The translations under genes were made by a program, and so were the position numbers. From Ophioderma brevispina (lineage: Eukaryota; Echinodermata; Ophiuroidea; Amphilepidida; Ophiodermatidae): a DNA stretch of 64,000 nt. The notes below the pieces were generated by a model. The model was not told the DNA's origin and searched no databases. It worked only from the letters and a program-made list of their open reading frames with translations. Shown piece after piece: positions 1 to 11,892 of the stretch. Within the stretch, counting starts at the first letter, position 1; every line of letters starts with the position of its first letter. The DNA is taken from the NCBI GenBank assembly GCA_023653785.1, contig JAMKCH010044186.1, forward strand, positions 1-64,000. The letters run 5' to 3'.

Positions 1-1128
1 AATATGAACCCCTCCTATACTTTGGTCACTCAAGGGTTATAACCCCAAACCTAATGTTAATCCAAACTCCGAACAATCGTTCAAACAATCACTCACTCAG
101 GCTCAATTACTGACAAAAGACTACTAGAATAAACCTCCTAATAATGATTGACCCTCTGCAACGTTAGCTAAGTTTTATACAATGGTGCATGTGCGCAAAG
201 GGAGGGGGCCTGGGAATGTACCCTGCGGCCCCATCTTTGTCTATCAGTCGGAGAAAAGCGGTCTGTCGGGGAAATGGAAGGCGTTGTCTCCGCTATACGT
301 CATACGCATGAAAAACGTCAATTTGGCGCATTAAAAACCGTATATCTTGCTCACCCTCGCCAGAAAAAAATGTCAAGGTCCGCATTTGCATTCCTGTACC
401 CCATAATCCGCCTTTGAAATCCCGCGCACATCACTGGTTTTATCGAACGTATGTAATTCCTACAGCATGCTGCCCAGCCTTTGATTTTTTAAAATTTGCA
501 GAAAGGACTGTTCACATATTCACCTTACAAAACTTACCGTGGTTTTGAGAACAAGTTGCGAATGTGTGATCATCTATCAACTACTCGATAGAACTAGATT
601 TCTCAGACGGTGATTCACCTCTATTTGTTGAGGGGAAGTAGTTATCTTGCAAACGTTTCATTCCATCATTGTTTAGTAAAAATTATGAGGTGAAAATTTA
701 TGACAAGTAGCTAGCGGGAAATTGTGACAGTATCGTGCCCAGGGGCGCATTATGACAGCATACTGAGAAATCAAATACTGTGAACAGCATACTTAAATAT
801 AGTACATCGAGACGAATTTTGTACGTGATTGAGTGTATGCGTCAAGTACGACTGTGTTAAGGTTTCAATACATTTCGAACTACAGCGCCATATTTGTTCA
901 ATTTTCTAAAAATATACTCGAGCAAATTTCTGTAACTGTTAAGTGGAAATGAAAGGGCCACAGTAGAGCTTTTGGTGATATGTGTTATAAGCCATATGTC
1001 ATTTGAATGAAGTAATTTTGGTTAGCTAAGTAGTAGAAATAATTTTCAACGAGCAAAAAAACACGAGACACCCATAGTGAGCAACTGGCATTCAGTGGAT
1101 TATACAATGTGGAGGGGAGGAACAAAAT
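1..1128. other. Noncoding stretch, no recognised feature
   Basis: No ORF with recognisable protein and no clear repeat structure. Positions 190-320 are somewhat richer in G+C and CpG than their surroundings. Confidence 0.5.
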
Positions 1129-2204
1129 CGAAACCCAGACAATGAAAATATTCAACAACACACCTGCTGCTGACAATAGGTGAACTGTCAATATGGCCCA
1201 ACATACAGTGTGCAAAACGAAAATATCAGAACCCAGACAATGCAGAATTCCACAGCACACCTGTTTGCTGACAAAAGGTGACGTGTCAATTATGACCCAA
1301 CATAAAGTGTGCAAAACGAATATCAAAAACCCAGGAACAATGGCAGACATCCACAAGGCAACCTGCTGCTTGCTAACAATAGGTGACTGGTCAATAATTA
1401 TGACCCAACATGCCAGGGTTCAAAAACGAATATCAGAAACTAGACATTGTAGGCATTCCACAGTACACTGCTGTGACCATAGGTGACTTGTCAATATACC
1501 AACATACGTGTGCAAAACAATATCAGACCCATACAATGTAGACATTCCATAGCCCACTGTGCTAACAATAGGTGGACTTGTCATATGACCCAAATTACAG
1601 TGTACAAAATGAATATCAGAACCCAGACAAATTGCAAACATTCCACCATACACCGCTGCTCAACAATAGGTGACTGTCAATTGTGCTCACTTCAATACAG
1701 TGTGCAAAATGAATAGGTCAAAACCAGATAATGCAGACATTCCACAGCATACATGTTGCTGACAATAGGTAACTTTTCAATACATCACAATATACATTGT
1801 ACAAAACATACTCAGAACCCAGACAATGCAAAAATTCCACAGCACACCTGCTGCGAACAATATTGACTTGTCAATATGAACCCAACATACAGTGTACCAA
1901 TGAACTATCAGAACCCAGACAATGCAAACATTCCACAGTACACCTGGCTGAACAATAGGTTGACTTGTCAATGGTCAATTCCCATACAGTGTGGCAAAAT
2001 GAATATCAAACCCAGAATAATGCATATTCCACAGCATGGCCATTTTGCTACCAATGGTAGAAATTGGCAATACAGCAACAATTACGAGTGTACCAACCAT
2101 ATCAGAACCCAGACAACAAAAATTCCACAGCACACCTGCTGTTGACAATGGATGACTTGTCAATTGACCCAACATACATTGTACAAAACAATATCAGAAC
2201 CCAA
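1129..2204. repeat. Satellite-like tandem array, about 97-bp unit, about 11 copies
   Basis: Recurring landmarks are CAGAACCCAGACAATGCA, ATTCCACAGCACACCTGCTG, GACAATAGGTGACTTGTCAA and CCCAACATACAGTGTGCAAAA. The CACCTGCTG-like landmark recurs near 1161, 1258, 1358, 1463, 1552, 1648, 1748, 1844, 1937, 2035 and 2130, so the period is about 97 bp. Copies differ by substitutions and many single-base indels. ORFs that run through the array on both strands are by-products of the repeat. Confidence 0.9.
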
Positions 2205-3819
2205 ATGCAACACCTAAAACACTAACCTGTAATTCCTATGCCACAGTATCGGTAACTATACCACTTGCAAATAATTTACGACTTGCCTTTTGTATTCTAG
2301 GCATTGCAAATCATGCTCAAACAAGAATAGTCTTTTAAAGACACCATCGCTTAGCGAGGATTGTTAGTACTTAAGACTGTTAGTGTAAATACTTGAGAGC
2401 ATAGGAAACCCTATCGTAGAAAGAGAGATATATAACCACAGTATATAGTTCAGGCATCAACCATATCCTGCATCAACCTTTCTTTAATTTTGAAAAATAC
2501 CACTGGTTTGGGAAATGCAGCCTATACACACCCATATCATTTCATAGGTGAGTGGCCCCCTAGTAGTTTATCAATCCAAATAGATTCTACATCCTTTTGA
2601 CCCCACCCAGTCCATTGCACACCGCGATTACAAAAATTGAAAACTTACAGGAAACATGTTTTAAAACAATGCTTGGGGCCCTATGAGGCAAATGAAGTAT
2701 CAACTCCTATGGCACAGTTCAACAGCTTTCATTCCAAGTGTTTTAGAAAACACACCATGAGTTTGAGTGTGTGTATAATATATGGATACTGAGAATACAC
2801 AAGATCCGTTCATGTCAATGCATGTACAAGTACAACACACTGAAACTGTCCCTTGGTTGATGAGCATTATTGTAACTCATAGTGTGTGATCTGGGCATTG
2901 TACACATAGTGGTACTCTCAAAACCATGGGGTCATATCATCCATTACAGTCAATGAACTAGAGGTTAATCCACGGTGATGGGTGTTTGCTGTCATCAAGC
3001 AAAAAGTTTTGTTGCTAGCTGATTAGGAAATTAAATGAATTTCTAGTAGGCATATACCATGTCCTGAATTCTCTAAAAGTCAATTGGAACCAGAGGGACT
3101 TTGCACTGCTAACATGAGACAACCACCCAACTCTGGCATGACTGTGATATCTGCCAATCATTGCTGCTACAACATTATGCTTGGGTAACTTGCACGTATA
3201 GCTTGATGCTACGCAAGATTTTATACATTTCGATGGAAAAACTTCGGGTCACATCCTCAATGCGCATAATTGTAACAGGCCTGATGTTACGACAAAGAAA
3301 ACCGAGTGAATGTGGTCAGTCTAGTGGTAGCTGGAGTTGTAGACTCAACTGGACTCCATTCTGTCATCAGTAATGATTAGGATCAGAACAAATAGATTGC
3401 AAACCTAGGATATGACCCTAAAGTAACCCATATCAAGATTCATGGAACTATTATGCTGAAGTCCATTTCAAGGTCAATTAACCCAAGCGTTCTTCTTTGG
3501 ACTTTGTCATGTTTGTGGTTCTGAAAAGGACATGGTCTTTCTATAGCATTTTCCACATCGCGTTGCACTCCTGCCTGTTTCGCAATTCTTGGCATTTCGC
3601 GATCCCACTTCTTTTGTATTGTATGTAAAGATATGGATACAGTTCAGAAAAAAAATAACAATTCAGAACATTTCTTTTAGTATAGAAAATGTAGCTTGAT
3701 GTATCATTATCTGAATAATAATCTGGCTTTGTTATTCACCATTGCTCAGATATTTCAAACTAAAGAAAAAGACTTCCATAACTAATACTGTACACTCATT
3801 CAGAACCATGACGACGTGT
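2205..3819. other. Noncoding stretch, no recognised feature
   Basis: Unique-looking AT-rich sequence between the satellite array and the hAT MITE. Short ORFs here have no recognisable protein features. Confidence 0.5.
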
Positions 3820-3827
3820 ACTGCAGA

Positions 3828-4092
3828 CAGTGGCGTACCGACCGGGGGCAGGGGGGCAAGTTGCCCCCTCTGGCTCGAAAAGGCGGGACGATATGGACAA
3901 AAATGTGTATTTTCTCCCCTCTTTTTCGGGAATTTCGACCAAATTTCAGCCTAAATTGGAGCAAAATTTAAGTAAATTCGGCAATTTTCGCGAGCTACGC
4001 GCGCATTTGTCAAGTTCAGACTTAATTGGAGCAAATCACCGGGACGACTTACGCCTTGCACCCTCTGGATCGACTGCCTCGGTACGCCACTG
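3828..4092. mobile_element. hAT-type MITE with 8-bp target-site duplication
   Basis: The element begins CAGTGGCGTACCGA and ends TCGGTACGCCACTG, a perfect 14-bp inverted repeat. It is flanked by the direct 8-bp duplication ACTGCAGA at 3820-3827 and 4093-4100. The 8-bp duplication and CAGTG/CAGGG-type terminus are hallmarks of the hAT superfamily. 265 bp, no transposase, so non-autonomous. Confidence 0.9.
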
Positions 4093-4169
4093 ACTGCAGA
4101 TATATCATTGTATATGGTTGAATTAAGGGCTTTACTCTGAAACGATGGTATACATTTTACTTAAAACTA

Positions 4170-4375
4170 GTTAACATTAAACCAGTGTTGATATTTTAAC
4201 CAACGTTAGTTAAAGCATAACTAAATTGTTAGTTAAACTACTTTAACCAACAGATGTGTTGATCACCTGGTTGGTTAAATTTTATAGTTTATAACCAAGT
4301 TGATTAAGAATGTATTTAACCAACTACTGGTGAACAACACAACTGCATGTTGGTAAATATATTTTTAACTAAAGA
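4170..4375. repeat. AT-rich stretch with repeated TTAACCA/TGGTTAA motifs
   Basis: The motif GTTAACCAAC or its complement occurs several times in both orientations, giving small overlapping inverted repeats. It may be a decayed MITE; borders are unclear. Confidence 0.4.
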
Positions 4376-4535
4376 CTTTATTCTGTATAGCACAAAGGCA
4401 CATGCCCGGAGCAACATTGTTTGTTACACACAAGCTAGCATACATCCGTATTGAAATTCAAATTTCCCACTAAAACATGTCGAAGATGTGACGTGTGACG
4501 TCATCACCTGACAAATAACAATAAGCTGCCATATG

Positions 4536-4983
4536 GTTGGCCGTTCCCGCCAAAACGCGTACCAAAACCATACGCGTGCAAGTCAAAATACGCATGGTTC
4601 TTTCATAACGTACGCGTGGGTCCGTCATAACGTACGTATGGACGTTTTCTAATTTCTATTATACTTCTATGACATTCCTAACGTACACGTGGTTTTGGCA
4701 TAACGTACGCGTGGTTCTGTCCTTACGTACGAGTGGTTTTGTCTATGAGTTATTTTTTCCGGTAACCATGCGTATGTAATGACAGAACCACGCGTACGTT
4801 ATGCCAAAACCACGCGTACGTTATGCCAAAACCATGCGTACGTTATGAAGGTCATTGAAGTATAATAGAAAATGTACATGCGTACGTTATGACGGACCCA
4901 CGCGTACGTTATGAAAGAACCATGCGTACGTTTTGACTTGCACGCGAATGGTTTTGGTACGCGTTTTGGCGGGAACCGCCAAC
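4536..4983. repeat. Foldback element built of ACGTACGCGTGG-like units
   Basis: The two arms (about 4536-4750 and 4770-4983) are reverse complements. Both ends share GTTGGC.GTTCCCGCC followed by AAAACGCGTACCAAAACCA. Within the arms the unit CATAACGTACGCGTGG and variants recur many times. The whole could form a hairpin of about 200 bp per arm. It is unusually CpG-rich for this window. No target duplication was recognised. Confidence 0.85.
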
Positions 4984-5717
4984 AATACTGCCCGGCTGTA
5001 TGCGGCACACCTGTTAGTGTAAGACGTGTACTCAACCAATATTAGGCTCTTGATGTGTGCGGTATTCATGCTCTAGCACGGACAGTAGATCAGTTGCTAA
5101 CATGTGTCTTTTCAACATTAATGTGATCTCATTTATATTGAACATGGCCACGCGCATCTGCTTATGTACCACGTTATAAGGTATTCCTTAAAAAAATAAG
5201 CACCACTAAAATTTAAGGATATTTCGTTGTATAACTTCACTTGGAACTGGATGATTGGACAATTTTAAAAAGTTGTATTAAACGTTAAATGAAACATTTG
5301 TCTCTGCCACAAAGTTGTTGCTTTTCAAAAAATACTTTTGGTATCAAACCTACATTACCTTTTTCCCAAAAAATGACGTTTTTAGAAAAAGTGGCACTTT
5401 GCTTTGCATTATGCAAGGATCTAAAGCCCGGGACTAGAGTCAAGAAATTACCAATTTACAAGCACGATTTCATAATTTCTTTCTTTTTATTCAATAAAAT
5501 CTGAAGTAAATAAGCTTAAAAAGTTAAAATATTAACGCATAGACAACAAGTAATCAAACAAGACGCATGCAGACAAACAACCAAACATAAGCGTTACACT
5601 CATAAAGTCATTTTTCTTTGCATATTGATTTTTTTTATGAAAGAAAGAGGTAATGTTTGAAATGCCTGTTTCAAATTAAAAAAATAAGGTTAATTGTTTT
5701 GTTATTCAAGGTGAGAC

Positions 5718-6180
5718 TCAATAGACAATGTTTCCTCCATCTGCACTGATGACATCATTGCAGCGTTCCAGATTATTGATGATCTGTTGAGGAATGTAGT
5801 TCCATGCTATACTTTGTCTCATCTAAAGTTGAAGGTGACGTCATTATGCGTCTTTGCATTCCCACTAGCGTCTTAATCGTACCGCCTTTATTCGCGTGCG
5901 TGTCATGCTATGATTCCAAGCATAGCGCGCGCGATTCATGCGTGCGCAACATAAAAGTCGCAGTGACGTCACCTTCAACTTAAGATGACACAAACTTATT
6001 ATAGCTGAATAATTTCACCAATTTGAGCCAGTATAGTGTTCTCCTTTTTTTATCTGCTTTACATTTCACCTGGTACCGCAGGTTATCTATCAGGTTGAGA
6101 TCAGTTGATTTGCTTCTCTTCTCATCGTGTCCAAACACTGTGGTTCTCAAATATGATCCAGCCAGAGATGGGTACAATGT
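5718..6180 (-). pseudogene. Tc1/mariner-type transposase, C-terminal remnant, interrupted by a MITE
   Basis: Read on the minus strand the sequence gives TDLNLIDNL (compare SPDLNPIENL, the block with the third catalytic acidic residue of Tc1-like DDE transposases). After the inserted MITE at 5814-5993 it continues AWNYIPQQIINNLERCNDVI and then a GGN-IVY end before TGA, matching the usual C-terminus of the family. Nucleotide similarity to the plus-strand remnant at 6580-6840 (ACTGGCTCAA.TTGGTG.AATTAT, AGCATGGAAC.ACATTCCTCAACA) confirms the same family. Frameshifts and stops make it non-functional. Confidence 0.75.
5814..5993. mobile_element. MITE with CRE-like TGACGTCA in each terminal inverted repeat
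   Basis: Termini TTGTCTCATCTAAAGTTGAAG and its near complement at the right end form an inverted repeat of about 30 bp that continues GGTGACGTCA. The insert splits a transposase remnant and is flanked by ACT on both sides (5811-5813 and 5994-5996), a probable 3-bp target duplication. The interior is CpG-rich. No coding capacity. Confidence 0.8.
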
Positions 6181-6850
6181 CTGGCTACTTCACCATGTTC
6201 ACTTGTCCTTGTTTGTGCATTGTTGCTCCAGCAGTGGGCAGACCAAGAGATGCTCCATTGTCTGTGGTGCTGTTCCACAACCACAGGTACTGTCCTAATC
6301 TGCTTCCAGGTAGCCCCACTTCTGCAAGGAAACCTTAGATCGGCCAATTCTGGTTCTCAATCGGTCGTAGGTATTGCCATTCAGCCCACGGGAAGTCAGA
6401 GCTAGTCAGCTCCAGGTGATGGGAGATGCTCACCAGGTTCAATACCAATAGATGTTACTTGGTTGATGGCAAGTCTTTCTTTCCATAAGGCTTAGGCGAC
6501 TCTCCAAAGCTCCTTGAAGACTATTTCAAGAGCTTGAACTTTGCTTAAGAAACTCTCTCTGGGTTTAAGGCGGTTGGCAGGCAGTATCTGTCCATACATA
6601 GGACATAGTTGCTAATGCAACTCCGCATTCTGCCAATGTCACAACCAGATTCCTTGAAGAGCAGTGTATTAACACCATCGAATGGCCTGCCAACATGACC
6701 AAGGCACCTGATCTCAATCCATGTGAAGCAGATCCACACATAAAGGAGCGCACTACACTGGCTCAACTTGGTGGAATTATCTAGCGAGCATGGAACCACA
6801 TTCCTCAACATAACATCAACAATCCGGTAAACAGTATTCGTAAATGCTGC
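6100..6850 (+). pseudogene. Tc1-type transposase remnant
   Basis: From 6580 one frame reads D-VANATPHSANVTTRFLEEQ, then NTIEWPA, APDLNPCEAD, KERTTLAQLGG and, after a stop, RAWNHIPQHNINN. These blocks match in order the DNARPH-A, W-P-SPDLNP-E and WN-IPQ..I.N.. blocks of Tc1-like DDE transposases. Upstream, ARKP-IGQ at about 6335 and GRPRDAP at about 6238 resemble the N-terminal DNA-binding part. In-frame stops and frameshifts show it is dead. Confidence 0.75.
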
Positions 6851-7009
6851 AATTTGTCATCAGTGAAGATGGACGAAACATTTTACTACATGTATTAAGC
6901 CTCACCCTGGATGACAAAACAATTAAACTTATTTTGATTTGAAATAGGTATCTCAAACATTACAGCTTTCTTTCATGAAAAAAGGGCAATGTGTAAAGAA
7001 AAATTACTT

Positions 7010-7492
7010 AAAGCAATATTAGCACATTTTTTGAAGAGCGCCCCCAATTTTCAAAATTTGATATTTTTGCACAGATAATGTTGGTAATCGTCTAGAAAAC
7101 TATACATGCGAACGTAAAAAAAAAGTAAGTATTTATCATAAAATGAGCGATTTTTGAAATTAGAATTGTAGATTGTACTTAACAGCAGAGCTGGAAATGC
7201 TAAGTTTATGTCCGTCCATGATGAAATAGTGCCACCTCAAGAAAATGACCTCTAACTTGACTTTCCTGAACCAATAAAACAACTAAAAGATGAGCGTAGA
7301 TACGTACATGGCGCTATTTCCCGGCTATTTCATATTGAAAGGCTGTTTCCCGATATTAATTATTCTAGTTACAAAATTCCTTCGTTTGCGACACATGTTA
7401 GTTTACTAGCCAGATACCAATGCAACCGTGTAAAAATCTCATATTTTGACAAATTGGGGGCGTTCTTCAAAGAAATGTGCTAATATTGCTTT
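7010..7492. mobile_element. MITE with inverted repeats AAAGCAATATTAGCACATTT
   Basis: Left end AAAGCAATATTAGCACATTT followed by GAAGAGCGCCCCCAATTTT; right end AATTGGGGGCGTTCTTCAA followed by AAATGTGCTAATATTGCTTT. The inverted repeat is about 60 bp with mismatches. Target duplication not recognised. Nested in the larger long-TIR element. Confidence 0.8.
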
Positions 7493-7927
7493 CATGCTGA
7501 TGAATGTAAACTGTATATAAAGCTTACATCTCATTGTTTATTTGTATGTTTGTCTACATATTTATCTTGTTATTTGTTTGTCTATGCGTTAATGTTTTAA
7601 GCTTATTTATTTCAGACTGCAATGAATAAAAATGAAATGGAAGGTAACTGTTGTAAATTGACAGTTGGTTGACTTTAGACCTTTAAATGCTGCAAGTGCC
7701 ACTTTTTTCTGAAACGTCATTTTGGGGAAAAGGGAAAGTGTGTGTTGATACCTATTTTTTTTAAACGCAACAAATTTTGTAGTAGAGCCAAATGTTTCTT
7801 CTCTTCAAAACGTTTTTAAAACTTTCTAAACATCCAGATCTAAGGAAAGTTATGCAATGAAATGTCATCGATTTTAGGGGGAACTTATTTTGGGGAACCC
7901 CTTATTTCGGAATCCGTTCGGAATACC

Positions 7928-9660
7928 AACAATTGCTGGATGATCAATAATAAACATTAAAAGACGTATCTCTTGATTTTTGAACACTTCATAGAATTCT
8001 TGAAGAATTTCTCATGGTTTCTTCTTTGACACAGTGGCCCTTTAGAAAGTGTCATATCAATGACTAAGTGAGTTGGATCTATTTGGATCTATATAAAATA
8101 TGAATATTTACTTCAAATATTCTAAATGTAGGACCCAATTTGGTGTACTCGGACTGATGTTGGTAATAATGTTATTACAATCACTGCAAAAAAAGGGAGG
8201 TAGCGTTATTTTTCTTCTTAGATCCTGATTTTTTTTAAAAATGCATTTAAATGCAATTAAGGGACGTTAGGGATGTAATCATCAATTAAATAATCTAACT
8301 ATATCACAACAGTAATGAAACTCGGACCCTGTTCAACAGTAATTTGGAGTATGTAATTCTAGCTATTTCGTCCCAAAATTTGAGTTACTTTGCGAAATTG
8401 GCACATTCTAAAAACAACGGCCTATCATTTAGGTGTGCATTTCGCGATCTTAACTTCATTTTATGATCGTTTGATATCCTTAAAAAGCGTATTTCCTAAT
8501 TTCAGTTGATTCTGATTTCCCTTTTAAAGCAAATATTTGTATCATGGTACTTCATAGGCTACTTTGTTATAATTTCTGATCGTTTACGGGCAAAAAAACC
8601 GTGACATTACGAATTTCTTCCCAAAGTGAATCAATCGCCTTACTATATACACTTAGGTCGATGGTTCAAATGATATAAAAATCTCAACTTTTTTTAATTT
8701 TAGATAAACCATAGTTTTGAGACTGTAAATCACGAAATGCCCATTTAGGATCAGTATTATATTTTTTCGTGGTTTCTCCCCAAACATTTATTAACTATCT
8801 AGAAATAACCCCACATTATAAAAAAATAAAATACTAAAGAAAAGAAACACTCATACATACAAATAAATACATTTAGTGCAATGATGATCGTTATCATTGC
8901 ATTTTATTCACGTTATATGTCAAATTAGAACACGATTTTATAAATATCTATGTGACATGACTTGAATTCTAGTAATAATTCATCGAATAATGAGTTCGGT
9001 GACATTCCTCGCCTATTTTGTCAACACAATCAAAACGCCACAATAGGGATTGATAATTAGCGAGAGTGAACTAATGACATTTTCAATAATCGATCATAAC
9101 TTACTTATTATCATTACAAGCTTCTAAAACAATTTTTAAAAATGATTATTTGGAAATGTCATTTTAAGTACACTTTGCTTTTCATCGTCAATCGCACTAA
9201 TTTCCCAAGATGCAATTATCAAGATGGGTAGCTCAAATTAATTGTGGTTTATATCACTATCATCATTATAATTGCATGATATAGCAATTCTGTATTTTAT
9301 TATATTTTCAAACCCAACAAGGTTTCACGTTATAACATTATACATGTATAATTATATTAACATTTCACACACAAAAACATCATAACCAATAATAATTTCG
9401 TCACAAATGCACAACCATTCCTTTCGAAATTATTATTTGGATGATCGATATTACATTACAAATGAATACATACATTTTATGATAGCATTGATAAGATATC
9501 GGCGCTAAAACATTTAACAGACTAAAATTTGAGTAAAGCTATTTTACATCTTTATTGCTCGTTTATTGTTTACTTGTTTTAAGTGGTCCCGTGATTGATA
9601 CCGCGAAGTACTATTGAGATCAATTGCATTCCAAATATACAAACAAAATTCTGATTTTGT
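7928..9660. other. AT-rich noncoding stretch
   Basis: No coding potential recognised. From about 8860 to 9600 the sequence is very AT-rich with many TAAT/ATTA cores, which could reflect base composition alone. Confidence 0.5.
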
Positions 9661-9689
9661 CGGACACTGTCATGTCCCTATTTCTTCTG

Positions 9690-9830
9690 GCAATCACAGG
9701 AGACGTGTATCGTGATTGGCTTAATTATCACTATGGGCGTGGCGATTACGCCCACAGGACACGCCCAGCAAGGCTTTAGGTTAATCATTGTCCACGTCTC
9801 CTCTTATTGGCAGCTAATACCGGGTATAAC
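9690..9830. promoter_or_regulatory. Candidate promoter or enhancer: paired CCAAT boxes, GC/CACC boxes and an inverted GGAGACGTG
   Basis: Within 140 bp there are ATTGGC at about 9715 and 9808, GGGCGTGG and ACGCCC motifs at 9734-9770, and GGAGACGTG (9700) facing its complement CACGTCTCC (9793). Such clustering contrasts with the AT-rich flanks. No gene was recognised next to it, so its target and even its function are inferred. Confidence 0.35.
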
Positions 9831-10409
9831 ATTCGTTACTTGAATCTTCGAGAATAATATAAACCAACAAAACAATATAACCCTTTCAACATTTCGCATT
9901 CTGTTTATCTCTTTTTTTGTCAGACTTTAAAACGTATCTTTAAAAATAAACAGTTTACTTGCAACAAGGGAACAAGAAATTGTCGTGATTCGTTGAATAA
10001 AAATTGATTTAAAATTACTCAATTAAAACGGTACAATCGATCATAATTGTAAAACAATAGCAAAACTGATCATAAAGAAAGAAATATTCTTAAAAGTTCA
10101 TTGTGATTACATCATTTTTAAAATCGATTATTATCTACTCATCGACAGGAATTAGGTTGTCTCAAATGCAACCTCAAAATAGAACATTACACTAGGAAAT
10201 CCTATCGAATATTCGGTTGTCTCTTTATTCCTACTACAAAGATATATTTTAAATACATAACTTATAAGTGCATGGTGTAAAATAAATATCTTTCTCAATA
10301 TAATACAAATGGAGGTGCGCTATTCGCTTGCTTCTGACGAGGTATGATCGGTGAAGCGTTCGGCGCGTTCAAAACTTTTTTCTGGTTTTTTTTGCACGAA
10401 GAAAAAAAT

Positions 10410-10683
10410 CAGGCCCGTAACCAGGCTTTTATTTAGGGGAGGGGTGTTTTTTTTCCAAAGGGGGACTTTTCCCAAAATTCGCCCCTACCCCAAAGGGGGG
10501 GGGGACTAATGGGCAAAAAGTGGACCTTTTTACCGAAGTGTTAACCTTATTTTCTAGCAAATAGCATAAAAACCCTAATTTTGGGTTCGCTCCGCTCTCA
10601 AAAATCGATCCTTTTTGACTTTTTGACCATTTTAGGTGGTTTTTTTTTCGGGCTTGAAATTCGGAGGCACTGGTTACGGTCCT
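10410..10683. mobile_element. MITE with CAGG-CCGTAACCAG termini
   Basis: Left end CAGGCCCGTAACCAGGC and right end CACTGGTTACGGTCCTG are inverted repeats. The interior is rich in G and T runs. No ORF of interest. Target duplication uncertain. Confidence 0.7.
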
Positions 10684-10940
10684 GAAAAAAATGAACCCCG
10701 TCTTATACTCGGTAACTGCTTTTGTTAGAAGATCAACTCTTTTCTGTAATTATCTTCAGAATAATTATGCCCGGTTGAGATGAATTTGTTTTTCTTTTAC
10801 CACCTACCGCCTTACAAACAAAGTAGTTTACGTTGTTGGACTTCATCGATTCTTTTTCCACATTAAATTTTAACTTCTCAATGGTTGAACAACATCATGT
10901 ACATACAATCGTTCAAGAATTACCTCGGTCTGTTTTAGTA

Positions 10941-11104
10941 AAGGTGACAACGAGAGATTTCACATGTTCAGTGTGAATGAAAGGATTAAGCAGCCGAAAT
11001 AATCTTGAGTCCAAATGTTGCAACTTTCTAATTTGTATTGCAGCAACTACGAAATTCAGTCTATGTTTTTTTATTGAAATTAAAGCAAATCAAAATCACC
11101 TTTG
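10941..11104. mobile_element. Short, decayed copy of the AGGTGCAACGAGAG MITE family
   Basis: Starts AAGGTGACAACGAGAGATTTCACAT and shares GAAAGGATTAAGC, ACGAAATTCA..CTATG and AAAGCAAATCAAAATCA with the complete copy at 56086-56417. Shorter than the complete copies, so it has internal deletions. Confidence 0.6.
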
Positions 11105-11109
11105 TTTAA

Positions 11110-11888
11110 CACTAAGTGCCAAGCTAAAAAAACTTCGTTAGTGCCCAGGGGGGGGGGTTCTAGGGACCAACCCAGAAAACACTTTCCCGTGGAGTTTGAT
11201 CATGACACTAACACAAATAATGGGGGGTCACGTAAGAAACCACATACCCAAAGGGTAAAAATGAAAATCTGACCTTTGACCTTGACCTATGGACCAATTG
11301 AAATGTCACTCTTCGAAACAGAGTGGGTCGCACATTTCCATCCTCAGCAACTCCAATATAAGGTTTTGAACCAAAATAATTCATTATATATACTCTAGAC
11401 TAAACCAATTAAAATAATCATTGCAAATATAGCCAAATTTATAACCATCAGAACTTCAAAATCGCCTTATTTTTCCCATAGACTTACACAGTATAAGAGC
11501 ACAGCATGACAAAATTAAAATTGATGCTATCAGCATATAACGGTTATTTGATTTAAGTATTAGTACTTATTAAGTAATTACCTCCTAAGATATTCTAAGC
11601 AATAAATCCCAAGATTTAATTACTTTATTTTTTTTAATTAGTAAATATCTTGATTTTTTTCACTTCCTTTAGTGCCCAAGGGTGGGGGGGTTCCTAGGGA
11701 CCAAAAACCCCCCCTAATTCTTCTAATGAGCCGTGGGCGGATTTAATTTTTTTGTATTAGGAAAGGCGTATTCATAATCAGACATTAGCACAAAACTCCT
11801 TGAAAAATGTGATTGCGGTAACCGAGAAATCGCAAACTAAATCAAATGTTGGGTCTATGGAAACCCCCCCCCCCTGGGCACTTAAGTG
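11110..11888. mobile_element. TTAA-flanked element with CACTTAAGTGCC-type termini
   Basis: TTAA occurs at 11106-11109 and 11889-11892, next to the inverted ends CACTAAGTGCC and GGGCACTTAAGTG. The motif GTGCCCAGGGGGGGG and TTCTAGGGACCAA near the left end recurs inside at about 11670 and is inverted at the right end, so two related copies may be nested. TTAA duplication is typical of piggyBac-type transposition. Confidence 0.6.
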
Positions 11889-11892
11889 TTAA

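Larger units (their letters stand above)
5180..7927. mobile_element. Composite DNA transposon remnant with inverted termini of about 400 bp
   Basis: Positions 5180-5600 and 7500-7927 are diverged reverse complements, sharing GGTATTCC at the tip, TTTCATTGCATAAC-like sequence, ATGACGTTT with AGTGGCACTT, and AAATAAGCTTAAAA with ATTAACGCATAGACAA. The interior holds two decayed Tc1/mariner-type transposase remnants in opposite orientation and two nested MITEs. The unit is probably a Tc1-like element with long terminal inverted repeats that was invaded by others; whether both transposase pieces belong to it is unclear. Confidence 0.7.

Noticed and set aside
985..2175. Several ORFs of 60-120 codons on both strands
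   Set aside because: They mostly run through the 97-bp satellite and repeat with its period; no protein signal.
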